From Impatiens glandulifera (lineage: Eukaryota > Streptophyta > Magnoliopsida > Ericales > Balsaminaceae), in the NCBI RefSeq assembly GCF_907164915.1, contig NC_061866.1, positions 23,949,905-24,013,904 of the forward strand: 64,000 nucleotides of DNA, read 5' to 3'. Shown in pieces: positions 22,282 through 34,259 of this stretch. Both the position numbers and the translations under genes were made by a program. Under the pieces are notes generated by a model, which did no database searches, was not told the DNA's origin, and was given only the letters and a program-made list of their open reading frames with translations. Numbering within the stretch: position 1 is the first letter of the stretch; the number at the start of each line of letters is the position of its first letter.

Positions 22282-22639
22282 TTCTACTTTTAAAATGTTT
22301 TATTAATTTCATTTATAGTTTGTTATTTGAGGCGTTATAAATAGTGTTAATATTTAAGTTTAAAACAATACATGAGGATTGAGAAGAAGTAAATTAAGCA
22401 AATCCTCCACATCAATCCACCAACATACACACATGGAAATAATAACAACAACAACTCATGAAGATTTTATTGCGCATCCTTGTAAAAAATAAATAAAGTT
22501 GTCTATAGAGAAAGCTTCAACTCCTATTTTCAACACCCGAACCTCTACAATGGGACTTCAAAACCTCATTCAACAATTATTTGAAAAATAAAAAGATGCA
22601 ATGATGGCCATTGAATTTGGTTTACTTCTTTCACTTGGC

Positions 22640-22711
22640 TTATCTAAATGCCCAGTTCAATTCTCCAGAAACATTTTGAGCCTCTTCAACTCTAGAAGTA
22701 GAGTCATCATC
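22640..22711 (-). other. Possible terminal exon of an unidentified gene
   Basis: On the minus strand TTGTTCAG|GAT opens a 24-codon frame (DDDSTSRVEEAQNVSGELNW, then AFR and a TAA at 22640-22642). The acceptor, phase and stop fit a last exon, and the region downstream looks like a 3' UTR. No upstream exon could be identified, so it may be a gene remnant or chance. Confidence 0.25.
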
Positions 22712-23489
22712 CTGAACAACACAGAGGGTGTAAAAATTGAAAAAGGGTATTCAATGTAATATGAACACTGAAATATGTTTAACAAAAAGTCAGATAAAAT
22801 TAATTATACTTTTAGATAAAACTATGTATACTCTCAGATAAAGCTTAGTTTGATTTGTAATGAAACTTACTGAAGTGTTTTAAAATAAAAATAGGATAAC
22901 CAAACTTGTTAAAATCATTTAGAATGTTTGGTTTAATGCTGAAACACGACTTTTAATGCTAGAAAACTAAATTATATAAAATAAACTTCCGTATGTTACT
23001 AAGATATTGCTTGAAAACTTAAATATTTTTACCAAAACGTCAAATAAAACTAATTAATTATATCTTCAGATAAAACTATGTATATCTTCTGATAAAACTA
23101 TTATAGCTTCAAGTAAAGCTTAGTTTATACAAATGAAAAAAGAGTCTAAAACTGTAAACCCTAGCACATAATAAAAGCTCTATAGATTTGATTCGCAATC
23201 GGCATTGGCGACACGATCGACACGAGCGACACGATCGGCACAGGCGGCACGATTGGTACAACGACACGATTGAGGAATTATAAATAGTGTTAATTTTTCG
23301 TATTATAATATATATTGAAATTTGAAATTTTGAATAATTAATTATTAGTTGTTAAGAATATTTAAAATCTAAACAAAGTTAAGGAAATATAATAATGATT
23401 TATTATCTTTTTTATTTAAAAAAAAATAACAAATTCAATCCATAATACAAATTAATAAGATTATATATTTAAAAAATTTTAATTAATTT

Positions 23490-24096
23490 TTTTTTCTTTG
23501 TTTTCTCAGAAAATATTCTTTATTCCAATGAGATGACCTATCAGGGTGTTCTTCCTCATCGACAACTGCAATCACGTTTGTTGGAGATGAATCGATATTG
23601 ATGAGGTTGTTTGTTTGCATGTTTGAAAGTAGTACCTTAGTTCTAGTTGGGAAGTCGGGAATTTGTTTATATTTTTAATTAAGGAGAACTAGCATGTGCA
23701 TCCGTTCAAAACTCATCGAATTTAATTTAGTAAAATCGGTTCACGATTGTATCGAGACATTAACCAAGATCCATTACCCGAGCAACGTCTGATATATCAG
23801 GGGAACCGACTACAATGAGAATAATCGTTATCTGAATGTTTGATACAAAATAATTCAGAGCTTCAACCATCCAACAATATCGGAATGAGGCCCGGAAAGT
23901 GGCTTATGAGTTGAGGATCATCGAGCTTTACTAAGGCAACATAAACATTTCTTCAGAGTTGATCAAGTCCAAGTTAAGAAGGTTATTGACATTGATGGTA
24001 GATAAAGAAGGTGCATCCGAGGCTATTGAAAACATTAAAGTATTTTTGTCCTCAGATAAACCTAGAGCTTTAGTAATGTTTTTATTACCTAAGTAG
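23490..24096 (+). pseudogene. Degraded second copy of the UPL5-like 5' region
   Basis: This parallels 25450-26040 closely: TTTGTTGGAGATGAATCGA, TAGTTCTAGTTGGGAAGTC, AAATCGGTTCACGATTGTA, GAGCAACG(T/A)CTGATATATC and GTGGCTTATGAGTTGAGG occur in the same order. It has lost the start region, carries a 50-bp AT-rich insertion-like difference near 23670-23715, and several shifts. It encodes remains of the ubiquitin-like domain and the following segment only; no HECT part follows. It is a partial tandem duplicate about 1.95 kb upstream of the main copy. Confidence 0.75.
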
Positions 24097-25430
24097 TTCC
24101 GGTTAAACACTTTGGATTCGGTTGAACTATTTTTTTACCGATTTATTAGTAAGTTAATTATATATTTATAATTTATATATATATATTTTAAAATATTAGA
24201 CATATTATAATATTTAATAATTAATATATATAATTATTTTTTAATTTTTAATTGTAATTTATATAGAATTTATTTTAAAAATTAAATTATAATTTATATA
24301 AAACTATAAAACAACTTAAATAATTTAATTGAAATATGTAAAATTATATTTATAATATTACAATAATATGAAATTATAATTTAACAAAATCAAAACAATT
24401 AAACAAATGAAAATTGTATGTCTTTAAAACATTCTATTAAATGTTTCTTTTGAGAACCAAGACCACCTCTAACTTATTTTTGTTTGTCCTTTACCTCTGT
24501 ATAAGATTGTGATATTTGATCAATTTCAATGTTTTTGTTACATTTTTCAATTATAATTTTATTAATTTATAATATATTAAAAATACTTAATTATGTAAAC
24601 ATAAATATAGTATTTTGAATATTACTATAATAAACATACTTATTAAAATAATTATTATTTTATTATAACTTATCGAGTCTATTTCTCGTTTTGTCATTCT
24701 AAAAATAACTGAACTATTTTTATTTATTGTATTATCAAATCTATAAAAAATAATTCACTAGGTGGATATTATATTATTACAATTATATAATATATTATAA
24801 CATATTACCTAAATATATTTATAAAATATGTTATAATATATTATATGATTTTAATAATATAATATATTATAAAAGATACAAGAAAATATGAAGAATAAGT
24901 TACCAGGAATACAAGGACAAAGAAATCAATAAATTTAATACTTAATTTAAAAAATTGAATTACTTTTTTTTGGTAAATCCGATTAACCGACCCGAACAAG
25001 TAGCCAAACTCAAAACTGATAAAATTGATACTAATATTGATCGGATAACCGGTTTGTAAAATAAAAAGTAAAATCGGAACCGTTTAACTAATTAACCGAC
25101 CGGTTGAAAATTTCTATTACTAAGTTGCAAGTTTGAAATTTTTGTATAGCAATTTTATTTTTTAAAATTAACCGATTAAGGTGGGTCAACCCACGACCCG
25201 ACCCGACCCGACACAAATATCAATTTATTATCCTATATTATATATTTAAATTAATCACATATATCAAAACAGATATATTGAATTTAATCATTATTATATA
25301 TATATATATAATAAAAAGATTTGATTGGTATAAAATAAAAATATTGAGCAATTACAAAAAAAAAATAAGGGATATGAAATCTTTATAATAGCATGAATGA
25401 TTTGAAAACTCATTAAAATCCTTCTGGTTA
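24097..25430. other. AT-rich spacer without genes
   Basis: Very AT-rich DNA separating the two UPL5-like copies. Short repeats of TATAATATATTATA-type words dominate 24750-24870, and a CCGACCCGAC run lies at 25190-25212. I see no coding or mobile-element signal. Confidence 0.6.
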
Positions 25431-25491
25431 ACTTTCTTTCTTGCTCATATTTTGGCTTTGTTTTCACAAAACATTCTTGACTCCCAAAAAG

Positions 25492-28131
25492 ATGTTGGGT
25501 TCTCGTGTCACGGCTGTTTCAGATGACCCATCGGGGTGTTCTTCCTTCTCATCCACAACTGCAATCGGGTTTGTTGGAGATGAATCGACATTAATGAGGC
25601 TTTTTGTTCCCATGTATGAAGGTAGTACCTTAGTTCTAGTTGGGAAGTCAGGGGATTTAGTGAAATCGGTTCACGATTGTATCGAGACACTAACTGATAT
25701 ACCATTGTCCGAGCAACGACTGATATATCCTGGGAACCGGCTACAATTGGAACAATCTATATCTGAATGTTTGATATAAAACAATTCAGTGCTACAATTA
25801 ATGGTCGTCCAACATTATCGGAGTGCGGCCTAGAAAGTGGCTTATGAGTTGAGGTCATTGATCTTCGAGCTTTGCAAAGGCAACATAACCTTCCTTCAGA
25901 GTTGATCAAGTCCAAGTTAAACAGGTTTTGACATTGATGGTCTATAATTAAGGTACATTTGCGGCTATTGAATACCTTAAAATATTTTTATCCTTAGATG
26001 CCCATAAAGCTCTAGTAATTCTCTTATTATCTCCTAGACCAGGCAACAAGGACCATGCCCGTCATTTCATTTTGGAAATCGTTAAAATTTTGTAATTTTA
26101 AGCCACACGTCATTTATAAAATCATATTGTTGGAATTTTTCAAATCACTTGGTAAACTAGATAGTCTTATAAGTAGGTTATGTAGAGGTGGTCTTCCCTA
26201 TAAACTGAAACATGTCCCAATTACTTAGGAGGAGGAGGAGATTAAAGAGGATAATAATAATAAGTACCCTTGGATTGAGAATAAGTGTGCGATTTATTTT
26301 GATGACATTCTCCCATTATTTTTATATAGCGCCGCTCTATTATCCAAAAGTATATCATCCGACACTGTCCCACCTCGAACTAGTTCTTATGTGCAATATC
26401 ATATTGCTTCAATTATTGTTTTTTTTGGCATCCATTGCAAAATGTGATAACGCGACAGTTGGGTCTAGGACAGTTGATATCTTTGTCTTTGGACGAAAAT
26501 GAACTCGATGATAAGCTTAAATGTCATTCTAAGGAGCTCATGTTGATTTATGATGTCTATATTGACTTACTTGAGAAATTTGATTCATATCTCCAAAAAG
26601 TAGAAGAATTTGGTGATTTTGATCTCGTTCTATTGTATCTTAATGTTCTAATGAATTTAAATAGAATATCAAAACTTTATGTTGGAGCTTGTGAAATTTT
26701 ATAAAAATAATTGAAGTACAGAAAGGTTGTACTCAACAAGTTACTAATAGTATGTGATAACAAGGACATAACATCATGGATTTATGACGAGTACAAGGAT
26801 GTAATAGATTTTGAGTCTAGGAGCCATTTCACCTTGACATGGTTTCCCAAATTAGGACATAACTACGACCCAAATCTCATCGTAAGGTCTTTGTTATTGG
26901 AAGAATATTACAAGTTCATTTCTGTTGCAAACTCTGAAAAGTTGAAAGATAGTTTGTTTATAGAGTTTTCAAATCCTAAAGGTAGGGGTCTTCGAGAATG
27001 GTTCGTCTTGGTATGCCAAGAAATTTTCAATCCAACATCAAATGACTTATTTGTGGCATGCCCTTCTGATTTCAGAAGATTTTATCCAAATTCTGGTATG
27101 CATATGTATGTTTGTTTATATATATAATATTAATTTGGTATGCAATTCAATCTAATTATTATCTTCATTTTATAGTTTCTAAAGTGAAGTCTAATTCATC
27201 CCGCCTAGAATATTATAAATTTGTTGGAAGGGTCATTGGCTTTCTGTTACAATATCAAGTACAAGTAGGAATCACATTTGATCGCGTTTTTGTCAACCAG
27301 CTAGCGGGAAAACGTATTTTGTTGGAGGATATTAAAGATGCTGATCCATAGTTATAAAATAGTTGCAAAATAATTATTGAGATGGATGCCGACGAAGTAG
27401 AATCTAATGTATTGGGGCTAACATTTGTGCGCGAATTTGACGAAGAAGATGAATTTGGATCCAAAAGAAAAGTGGTGGTTGAGCTTTGTCCAGAAGGAAA
27501 AGACGTGACTTTAAATAATAGAAATAGGAGAGAATATGTAGATCTTCTAGTGCAACATGTTTTTGTCTCATCAATTTCCCAACTGGTGGCACAATTTTCT
27601 AATGGTTTTGTAGATACATTGGTTAATCCTGAGTATCAACAAATATATTTCAGTTTAGAATTAGAGAATCTTGACAAGAAGTTGTTGGGTGATTTTGCAA
27701 ATGTTATTTCGGTTGAAGATTGGAAGGAGAGTACGGAGTATATGTTTTACAAAGAAACCGATGCTCAAATAATTTGGTTTTGGAAGGTATGTGCATGTTT
27801 TATAATCGTATTCTTTAATAATAATATATTTATTTTATGTAATAATGTAACATGTACCTTAATTATGTTTTTTAAGGTGGTGCAAGAAATTACTTTTGAA
27901 CAAAAAAGGCACTTCATGTTTTTTTGGACTTCAATTAAATACTTACCTTTTGGTGGATTTAAAAGTTTGGATAGACGATTGTGCATTGATAGAGCATTCC
28001 AAAGTGAAGACCATATCCCTTCATGTAATACATGTTTCTACAAACTATCCCTCCCACAATACTCTACCATGGACATTATGAAGGACCCTCTACATATGAT
28101 CGCCCAACAACATATTAGCAACAACCAATAG
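25492..28131 (+). pseudogene. UPL5-like: UPL5-like HECT ubiquitin ligase, decayed
   Basis: The 5' part (25492-25779) encodes a ubiquitin-like domain (STLVLVGKSGDLVKSVHDCI, IPLSEQRLIYPGNRL) and stops at a TAA in the place of a codon following SECLI. A middle part (26435-26703) is frameshifted. The HECT domain follows in three exons: to 27095 (LREWFVLVCQEIFNP, LFVACPSDFRRFYPNS), 27176-27786 (FVGRVIGFLL, VGITFDRVFVNQLAGK, LGLTFVREFDEED) and 27877-28131 (FFWTSIKYLPFGGF, HIPSCNTCFYKLSLPQYSTM). Introns 27096-27175 and 27787-27876 keep GT..AG borders. The catalytic Cys codon survives at 28033-28035. TAG at 27349-27351 and TAA at 27355-27357 sit where relatives have Tyr in DPYLY, which disables the domain. 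HECT E3 ligases pass ubiquitin from E2 to substrate through that Cys. The order, ubiquitin-like then HECT, is that of plant UPL5. Confidence 0.85.
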
Positions 28132-28253
28132 TTATTATATTTTGAAAATCATGCTAACTTATTTTAAAACAGAGTACCCTTATCCACAACAATATTTTGA
28201 TTCTTTAATTATTTTTTTTTGTTTTATTTTGTTTTATTTTATTTTATATTATA

Positions 28254-29575
28254 TGTTAGGATCTAGATTGCCGCTGGAGAACCGGGGGTTGGACCGGTTA
28301 GCGGTTCTCACTCGGAGGGTGGTGGTTAATCTGGTTAGAGATTAACACCGGGGTTTCAATACTATACAACCTGTCACAAACCCTTGAACTAGGTTCAAGC
28401 GCGGAAGAGGTTTGCTTTCAGGTTGAAGCAGCACACTTGTTTGATGGGCAAGGCCGGTTTCGGATAATAGAGGTTTGAAAATGGTGGGTCGGTTTCGGTA
28501 ATCTGGAAATTCAGTATGGATAGTATAGAGTCGGTTTAGAACGGTGTAGTTGAGTTAATCGGTTAGATAATGGAGCCAGCAGAAAGTAAATAACAAGACA
28601 GATTTTATGGATGTTCGGAGATAAAACTCCTACGTCACCCCTTCTTCTCGAAACCGCGAGAAGGATATTCACTAAGGAATACAAGTACAAACCGATTGAG
28701 ACTTATTTCTTGCTCGATAACACTCTTACAATTTACACCGAAATTATAAAACACACTTTGACTTTTAACACTTAGGCTTTCTAGGAACAACGCGGTCTTA
28801 TCACTTGTAGAATAAATGCTCTTAGAGTTTCTCACTTGTCCACTGTATCGCTTGTTGTCCCACATTTACTCTTCTTCAACTGCCCCTTTTTATAGGTGAA
28901 ATATGCCAACGGTCATATTTCACTGCCTTGAATCTGATTGGCTGAGCAGAGGTGCAGTGATTCAGTGTTTCAGAGGTTCAGACCTGCGGTCGCTTCCTCA
29001 GACCTGATGGTCAACCTTAGTCCTGGCATTCTGTCTCAGACCTGGCGGTCTATTCTTCCGGTATGTAAGACAAGCCTGCCGGGTTTGTCTTTTACTTGAT
29101 GTAGGCACTGTCTGTTGGACAGTTGTCTGTACTTGGAAGATCTTCTTTCTGACTTATCCCGAAGTGGAAAGATCCAGTAGTACTGTCTTCTGTAGCCTAC
29201 AGTCTTTCCTCAGACTTGCATGAATATGGAAGTGTTTAGTCTGTTCCTTTGGTATCGTTTCAACAGATACCCGAATTGTCTTCTTGTTCTGGTCGGCCAT
29301 TTGTCTTAACCGAATGGCTTTTGGTATGAGTGATGTAACCGGACTTCTTCCGGTTATTCCTCTGCCTTGTGGATGATCGGCTGTTTGATGATTCCGGTTT
29401 TAAGCTTTGGCCGATCCTTTCTTTGTGCGGTCACGTTCCAAGTACTCTTGGTTGGTTTAGTAGCTTGACCGGCTAGTTTTCTTAGCCGGTTCTTTTGTTT
29501 ATCCGGTCCGGTTCCTTGTTCCTGCATGGAAAGTTTAAGTTAGGTTTATTTGAACCGGTTTGATTTTATCTAACA
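28254..29575 (-). repeat. 3' LTR of copia element 2
   Basis: 1322 bp, TG..CA bounded. The minus-strand TATA box (TATAAAAAGG) is at 28885-28894. The block at 28633-28658 that corresponds to a CCCCTTCTTCTCGAAACCG run is conserved among the LTRs of elements 1, 2 and 3. It differs from the other LTR at about 25 sites, some 21 of them transitions. Confidence 0.95.
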
Positions 29576-29751
29576 ATTTCTCCCTTTTTGATTATTTTAT
29601 TTAAAATTATCAAAATTATGTAAGTTTGCAACCGTAGGCCGGTTGTTTTGTTTGTCCGGATTTTTGAAAATGACTTAGGAGAATTTTTCGAAAAATTTTG
29701 AGAAAAATTTTGGAAGTCTTTATCTTTTATCTTATCAATTTCTCCCTTTTT
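29576..29751 (-). promoter_or_regulatory. Polypurine tract of element 2, present twice
   Basis: On the minus strand AAAAAGGGAGAAAT directly abuts the 3' LTR (29576-29589). A second identical tract lies at 29738-29751, followed by TGATAAGATAAAA, which resembles the LTR start. The tract is the RNase H-resistant primer for plus-strand synthesis. The 29752-29897 interval holds no other feature. Confidence 0.8.
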
Positions 29752-29897
29752 GATTATTTTATTTAAAATTATCAAAACAAAGTAAAAAAGCAAGAGATGG
29801 CCGGTTTCAAAAATAACTTTATATATATATAGATAACCGAAAGAGACAAAATATATAAAAAACACTAAGGCAATAATAAAGGAAGGATAGTCCCTAT

Positions 29898-32486
29898 TCA
29901 GAGTCCGAGAAGTCGTATATGCTCTTTTTTCTTCTTCGGTTGCTGTCGACTGGTCGGTTCGGAAGGTCGTCGTTTTGTAGAACAGGACTGCAATTGTTCT
30001 TCGACTTCCTCTTCGACTTGGTCGGCCTGCTGCGATGCACTCGTGAAGACCGTTTCAGTGACCTCATTGAGCAGATTGGCTATTTGAACTTTCTTAGGGG
30101 CCTCCCTCTTTCGCTTTTTCGGCGCTGAAGCGGAGGCGGCCGCCTTTTTCTTCTTGTTTTCGGCTGCGAATTCTTCCAGCCTCCGTCTTTGCCTTTCCAA
30201 CCGCTCAGCATCCTCCGCAGCTTGAGCGGCTGCTTTCTTTGTAAGTCCTGGGAAGATGGCCTCTGCCCTTTTAATCCGCGCGGCTTCCTCTTCCTCTTCG
30301 GTAAGCTGAGAAGAACGCGGTGCTTCTTTCTCTTTACCTACTTCGGCATCCAGCGCATCCTGGACCCTTTTAGCCGTTTCAGCATCAGCCGCTACCGCCG
30401 CGGCATCCGCGTTCACCTTGACTCTCAGCATTTCGGCAACTTGTTCGGAGAGTGCCTTGAGTTCGGCCTCGAGACCCTCATTTTTCTTCTCGAGTTCGGA
30501 GACCCGATCGAGTGTTGTGCCCACCAGGTCATCACTCATTGATGTCAATCGTTGATCGGTCTCTCTTTCAAGTCGGTCGAAGTCTTTCTTTAAATCGGAG
30601 GTCAAGTCCTCCAGAATTGCAGTTCGCTGAACACATTTACTGCGCTGAACCGCCTCTTCCCGCAGATCTTCGCCGATTTCCGAGAACCGTTCCTGATTTC
30701 TTTCTAGAAGACACCTTGTGGCGTCGGTGAACTTGAGGACCAAATCAAATATTCTGTTGGATCTATCCTTGAACGGCTGAACCGCGGAGTCTTCAAACTC
30801 TTGAATGCAGTTATCAATCAGTTCTGATGTGGAGGCTTCAAGCTTTTGAAGACGGTCCTCAACCCATTCTTTTGTGAAGTCTGAAGTGGAGACTTCCGGT
30901 TGTGGAGAAGGGGATTGCCCGGTGAGGTTGGGGTCGGCTCTTTCATCGGATTCCATTGATGCCGCAATCTCCTTTGGAGGTGTTGGGCAGTGTTCCGGAG
31001 TCGTTTCGATCTGGGTAGGAGTATAGACCGGTATTTTCATTCGGCTGCATATTGCCTCTAGCCGTTCGATTTCTTGAGTGAGTTCCCCTTTGGCTTTTTC
31101 AAGCCTTGCTAACACCCGTGGCGCTACGGTGTCTTCCGGTCCCAACTTTTCGAGTTCCTCCGTAATTTTTCGGATGCGTGTTGTTAGCTTCCGTAATTGG
31201 ACCTTCAGTTTTAAGAGGCAGGTTCGGTGTTGTACCTCTTGAAGTGTGTTGGAGTTTGTAAGGTTCATGATCAAGTCTTCCACCTCCTCCAATCTTTGGA
31301 TGCACTACACGTCTGTGTGGCCCGGTAGGATTTCTCTATACGGTGTGCCGTACCGGTGATCGTGCCATTCCAGGTATAGTTCTTCAATTGACTCGGCTCG
31401 CTTTTTGACGCCCTGAAGGAGTTTCCGAGATATCCTCTCGGCTTCTGCTTCTTCGGCCTCCTCCTTCTCTTTGTCGCCGTCCTCATTACCGGCTTCTTTA
31501 TCAACCTCTTCTCCACCCTCTTCTCCACCCTTGGTGGTCTCAGGGTTGGTTTTTGGTCCGGCATCATTGGGGCTCTGGACCGAGTGGTCGTCTTCATTGA
31601 CTGTTCTATCATCCTCGGTCTTCTCCGTGTCGGTTCTCTCAGAGAAGGGAGTCGACTCCTCATCCTCGGTTTGCTGTGGCGGTTCCGAGGAGGTTACTTT
31701 CTCCTTTCCTTTGCTGTCAGCCTTTGCTTTGGCTGGGGCCGCTTTCTTGTCGGCTTTCTTTTTTCGGCCACCTGTGGAACCGGGGGCCGGCTGCTTCCTT
31801 TCTAGGAATTGCTTTGATCTGATGAGGCATCGTTCTGCGACAACGACGCCGGGACCGATGTCGAGATTTAGGTGAAGGAAGATCTTACCGAGAGGAACGG
31901 CGTATCCCCACGACCGGTTTGAATCCGGTTTCACCATATCCATTAGGTTGCTGAACACCGCTTTTGCCCAGTTGACCTTTCTTCCCTCCATCAGACCGAT
32001 CAACATCTTGATTTTGTCTTTTGTGAGGTTGCTGAAGTTTCCTCCCCTCGCCAGAATCGCCCTTGCGAAGATGTCACATATTGGGATATACTCCGGCTTC
32101 AACATTTGTTTGCTGCCGGATGCTTTGATCGGCTCTTTAGTTGCCGATAGAATCTGGCAAGCCGCCTCAAAGGTTTCCTGCTCTATGTCTGCCGTTGCAT
32201 CCTGGCCGGTTGTCGGAAGGCGCAGGCTCTCTGCCACCAACGCCTCGGTGAGCTCTATTTCAGAACCGCATACAGTCGCGGTGATTTTGTCGTTGGAGAT
32301 GGTTGCGGTTTTGAAGAATTCTTCGACCGCATCTTTGTATATAACATGAGGACCACCAAGGAAATATTCCAGACCGGTTTTGACTACCCGGTCAAGAACC
32401 TCCTTTGCCTCGGACGATCCTTTCAGCCGGATTTCCTCGAAATCCACCTGAGATAGGAGTCTAAACAAAGCCGAATCACGCCCCAT
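29898..32486 (-). pseudogene. ORF A of element 2: NW domain plus basic tail and coiled coil, one nonsense codon
   Basis: A 863-codon frame from ATG at 32486 to the stop at 29898, interrupted only by TAG at 31305-31307. Residues 1-230 form the NW domain (QVDFEEI, GLEYFLGGPHVIYKDAVEEF, ESLRLPTTGQ, LKPEYIPICDIF, GGNFSNLTKDKIKML, KVNWAKAVF, RSWGYAVPLGK). Residues about 235-350 are Lys/Ala then Asp/Glu rich. After the stop come long coiled-coil segments (SELEKKNEGLEAELKALSEQ) and further basic clusters ending KKKKEHIRLLGL. No signal peptide or membrane helix is visible. The composition suggests a nuclear or self-associating protein, which is inference. The promoter lies upstream (TATA at 32595-32601). 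Confidence 0.8.
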
Positions 32487-32594
32487 TGTTAGAGAGTTTG
32501 AGAAAGTGTGAGAGATAGCAGCTTCAGAAAGTTAGAAAGCTTAGAGAGAGAAAGCAGATTCGCGTGAGAATGAAATAAAATGACCGAGAGTCCC

Positions 32595-32750
32595 TTTTAT
32601 AGATGCGGTTTGGAAGCCCAACCGTCCCATCAATATTGGGCGGGAACTTTCCCTCCAATTTGAAAGAAGCGGCAAACCTTGGGCGCCAAACCATGGGCGG
32701 TAAACCAAAGGGTGGGTGACAGTTTTGGGCGGGAGATTTCCCTCCAAAGC
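32595..32750 (-). promoter_or_regulatory. Promoter of ORF A, element 2: TATA box and E2F-like cluster
   Basis: TATAAAA at 32595-32601 starts 115 nt before the ATG. Upstream (higher coordinates) are GGGCGGGAAC (32638), GGGCGCCAAA (32680), GGGCGGTAAA (32695) and GGGCGGGAGA (32729). On the sense strand these read TTCCCGCCC, TTTGGCGCCC, TTTACCGCCC and TCTCCCGCCC, near the E2F consensus TTTSSCGC. From 32751 to 33051 no gene is visible. Confidence 0.5.
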
Positions 32751-33051
32751 TTTTGCTTATGCCATTGATGACGCACTCTTCCTTTTGAAACCGATTGATG
32801 GTACGGTTTCTACGTCTAACCGGTTATTTTGAGTGAGCAGAGTGTTTACAATTTATTTTAAGCAATTTTATGTGACCGGATAAGAACGCGATTTGAAGAT
32901 GTTAACCGGCTACTTAGATAAATATTCAAAGAATTAAGAAGACACGGTCATTTAAACTGAAATGAGATTGAATTCAAGAAATATTGCATAAAGAAAGCCG
33001 ACAGAAAATTCGGTATTGAGATAGGCATACATAAATAATGGAAAGTACAGC

Positions 33052-33755
33052 CTATGAAAAGGACATTCTAGAAATTCGGTCTATCGCCGAATCCTTGTCT
33101 AGGATGTTTGAGGAAGAGACCGGTGTGCCCGGTCCGAACTCTGGCCGGTACCCAAGAATCAGCTTGCTGATATGAGGTGCATACCCGAGACCTCTCTTAG
33201 TCAGCACCATATTCTTGAGTTTTTCGAATATGACCGTTGACCAGTTGATGGCCGATTCACAAAGAATGTGGGTCATAATGTTGTAGGTATTTCTATAATA
33301 CCGTTGATTCGGTGATTGACACAGAATCGAACGAGTCACAATTTCGAGAAGTAGTTGACCGTGACTAGCAAGCTGGGTTTTCGGCCCATAGTGTTCCACC
33401 GGAGAAGGGGTGGCCGATAGGTATTGGGCGAGTTCAAATCCCGCAAGGTCCTCTATGGTCGGAAAGTCAGAGAATACTTCAGTAGGTAGGTCGAATAGTG
33501 AAGCAAATTCAGCTTCATCGATCCAGAATGTGTGGTCTCTGACGGTAGAGACGATATATTTTCCCTGATGCAGGCACTTCGAAAGAAGGCCTTGACATCT
33601 TCTAGGAGGATTGGACCGGCTTCTTCAAGAAAAGGTTGAAGACCGGTTTCAGTGAGAGAGTGAAACATTAACTTCTGTTCAGGATTTCCGTCCCTCTCTC
33701 CCATGCAAGAGTCGAAGTCAATGCTTAAGAAATTACCCAAAGTTCGGCTAGGCAT
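33052..33755 (-). pseudogene. ORF B of element 2, frameshifted NW-family ORF
   Basis: The frame opens at ATG 33755 (MPSRTLGNFLSIDFDS, matching MSNRTLRNYLCIDFDS of element 3) and runs through GLQPFLEEAGPILLEDVKAF. It shifts frame near 33545, just before the FDLPTE segment, and continues to the stop at 33052 through HYGPKTQLASHGQLLLEIV, MTHILCESAINWSTVIFEKL, GLGYAPHISK and FGPGTPVSSSNIL. Total about 234 codons, equal to the 233-residue intact copy in element 3. TATATAAG lies 96 nt upstream (33844-33851). Confidence 0.75.
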
Positions 33756-34259
33756 GATTTCGGTGTGGAGAGAGATGGGATTTAAAGGATTTCAGAAGTA
33801 TTTTAATGCTTTCGAGTGTGGTAATTTGATTAGAGGATGGCTCCTTATATAAGATCGGTTTTGGAGGGAAGATCTAAGCATTGATTGTCAGTTTTGTTTT
33901 ATGAAGGAAAAGAATCTTTACCTTTCCATGGTGCATGGGGAAGCGGCAGATTGCGAAGCCCGAGGTAGGTGTTAGTTGGGAAGTAACCAGGTTAGTTGGG
34001 TATTAAATGTTCAGGTGGTTGGGGATTATCTCATTAATTAGGGATGCACTTAAACATAACCGAGATTAATTATATGAGACCGAAAATAACATAGAACAAT
34101 GCCGAAATGACATGAATAACAATGAGGGGAAACATGAAATCAAAAGAAACATAACTGAAACCGAAGGTAACACGGATAAAGCCGAAACGATCAAACATGA
34201 GTTGGATAAAGATGCACCCGGTGCATGAAGCAAAATGACCGGGTGCAAGAAGGAGTGAC
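33756..34259 (-). other. Spacer between ORF C and ORF B with the ORF B core promoter
   Basis: It contains the TATA box for ORF B at 33844-33851 (CTTATATAAGG on the sense strand) and otherwise AT-rich DNA. The overlapping minus-strand frames at 34066-34330 overlap the ORF C tail region and are not supported as genes. Confidence 0.5.

Noticed and set aside
31471..31875. Plus-strand open frames opposite ORF A of element 2
   Set aside because: Antisense shadows of a Lys/Asp/Glu-rich coding region; no independent support.
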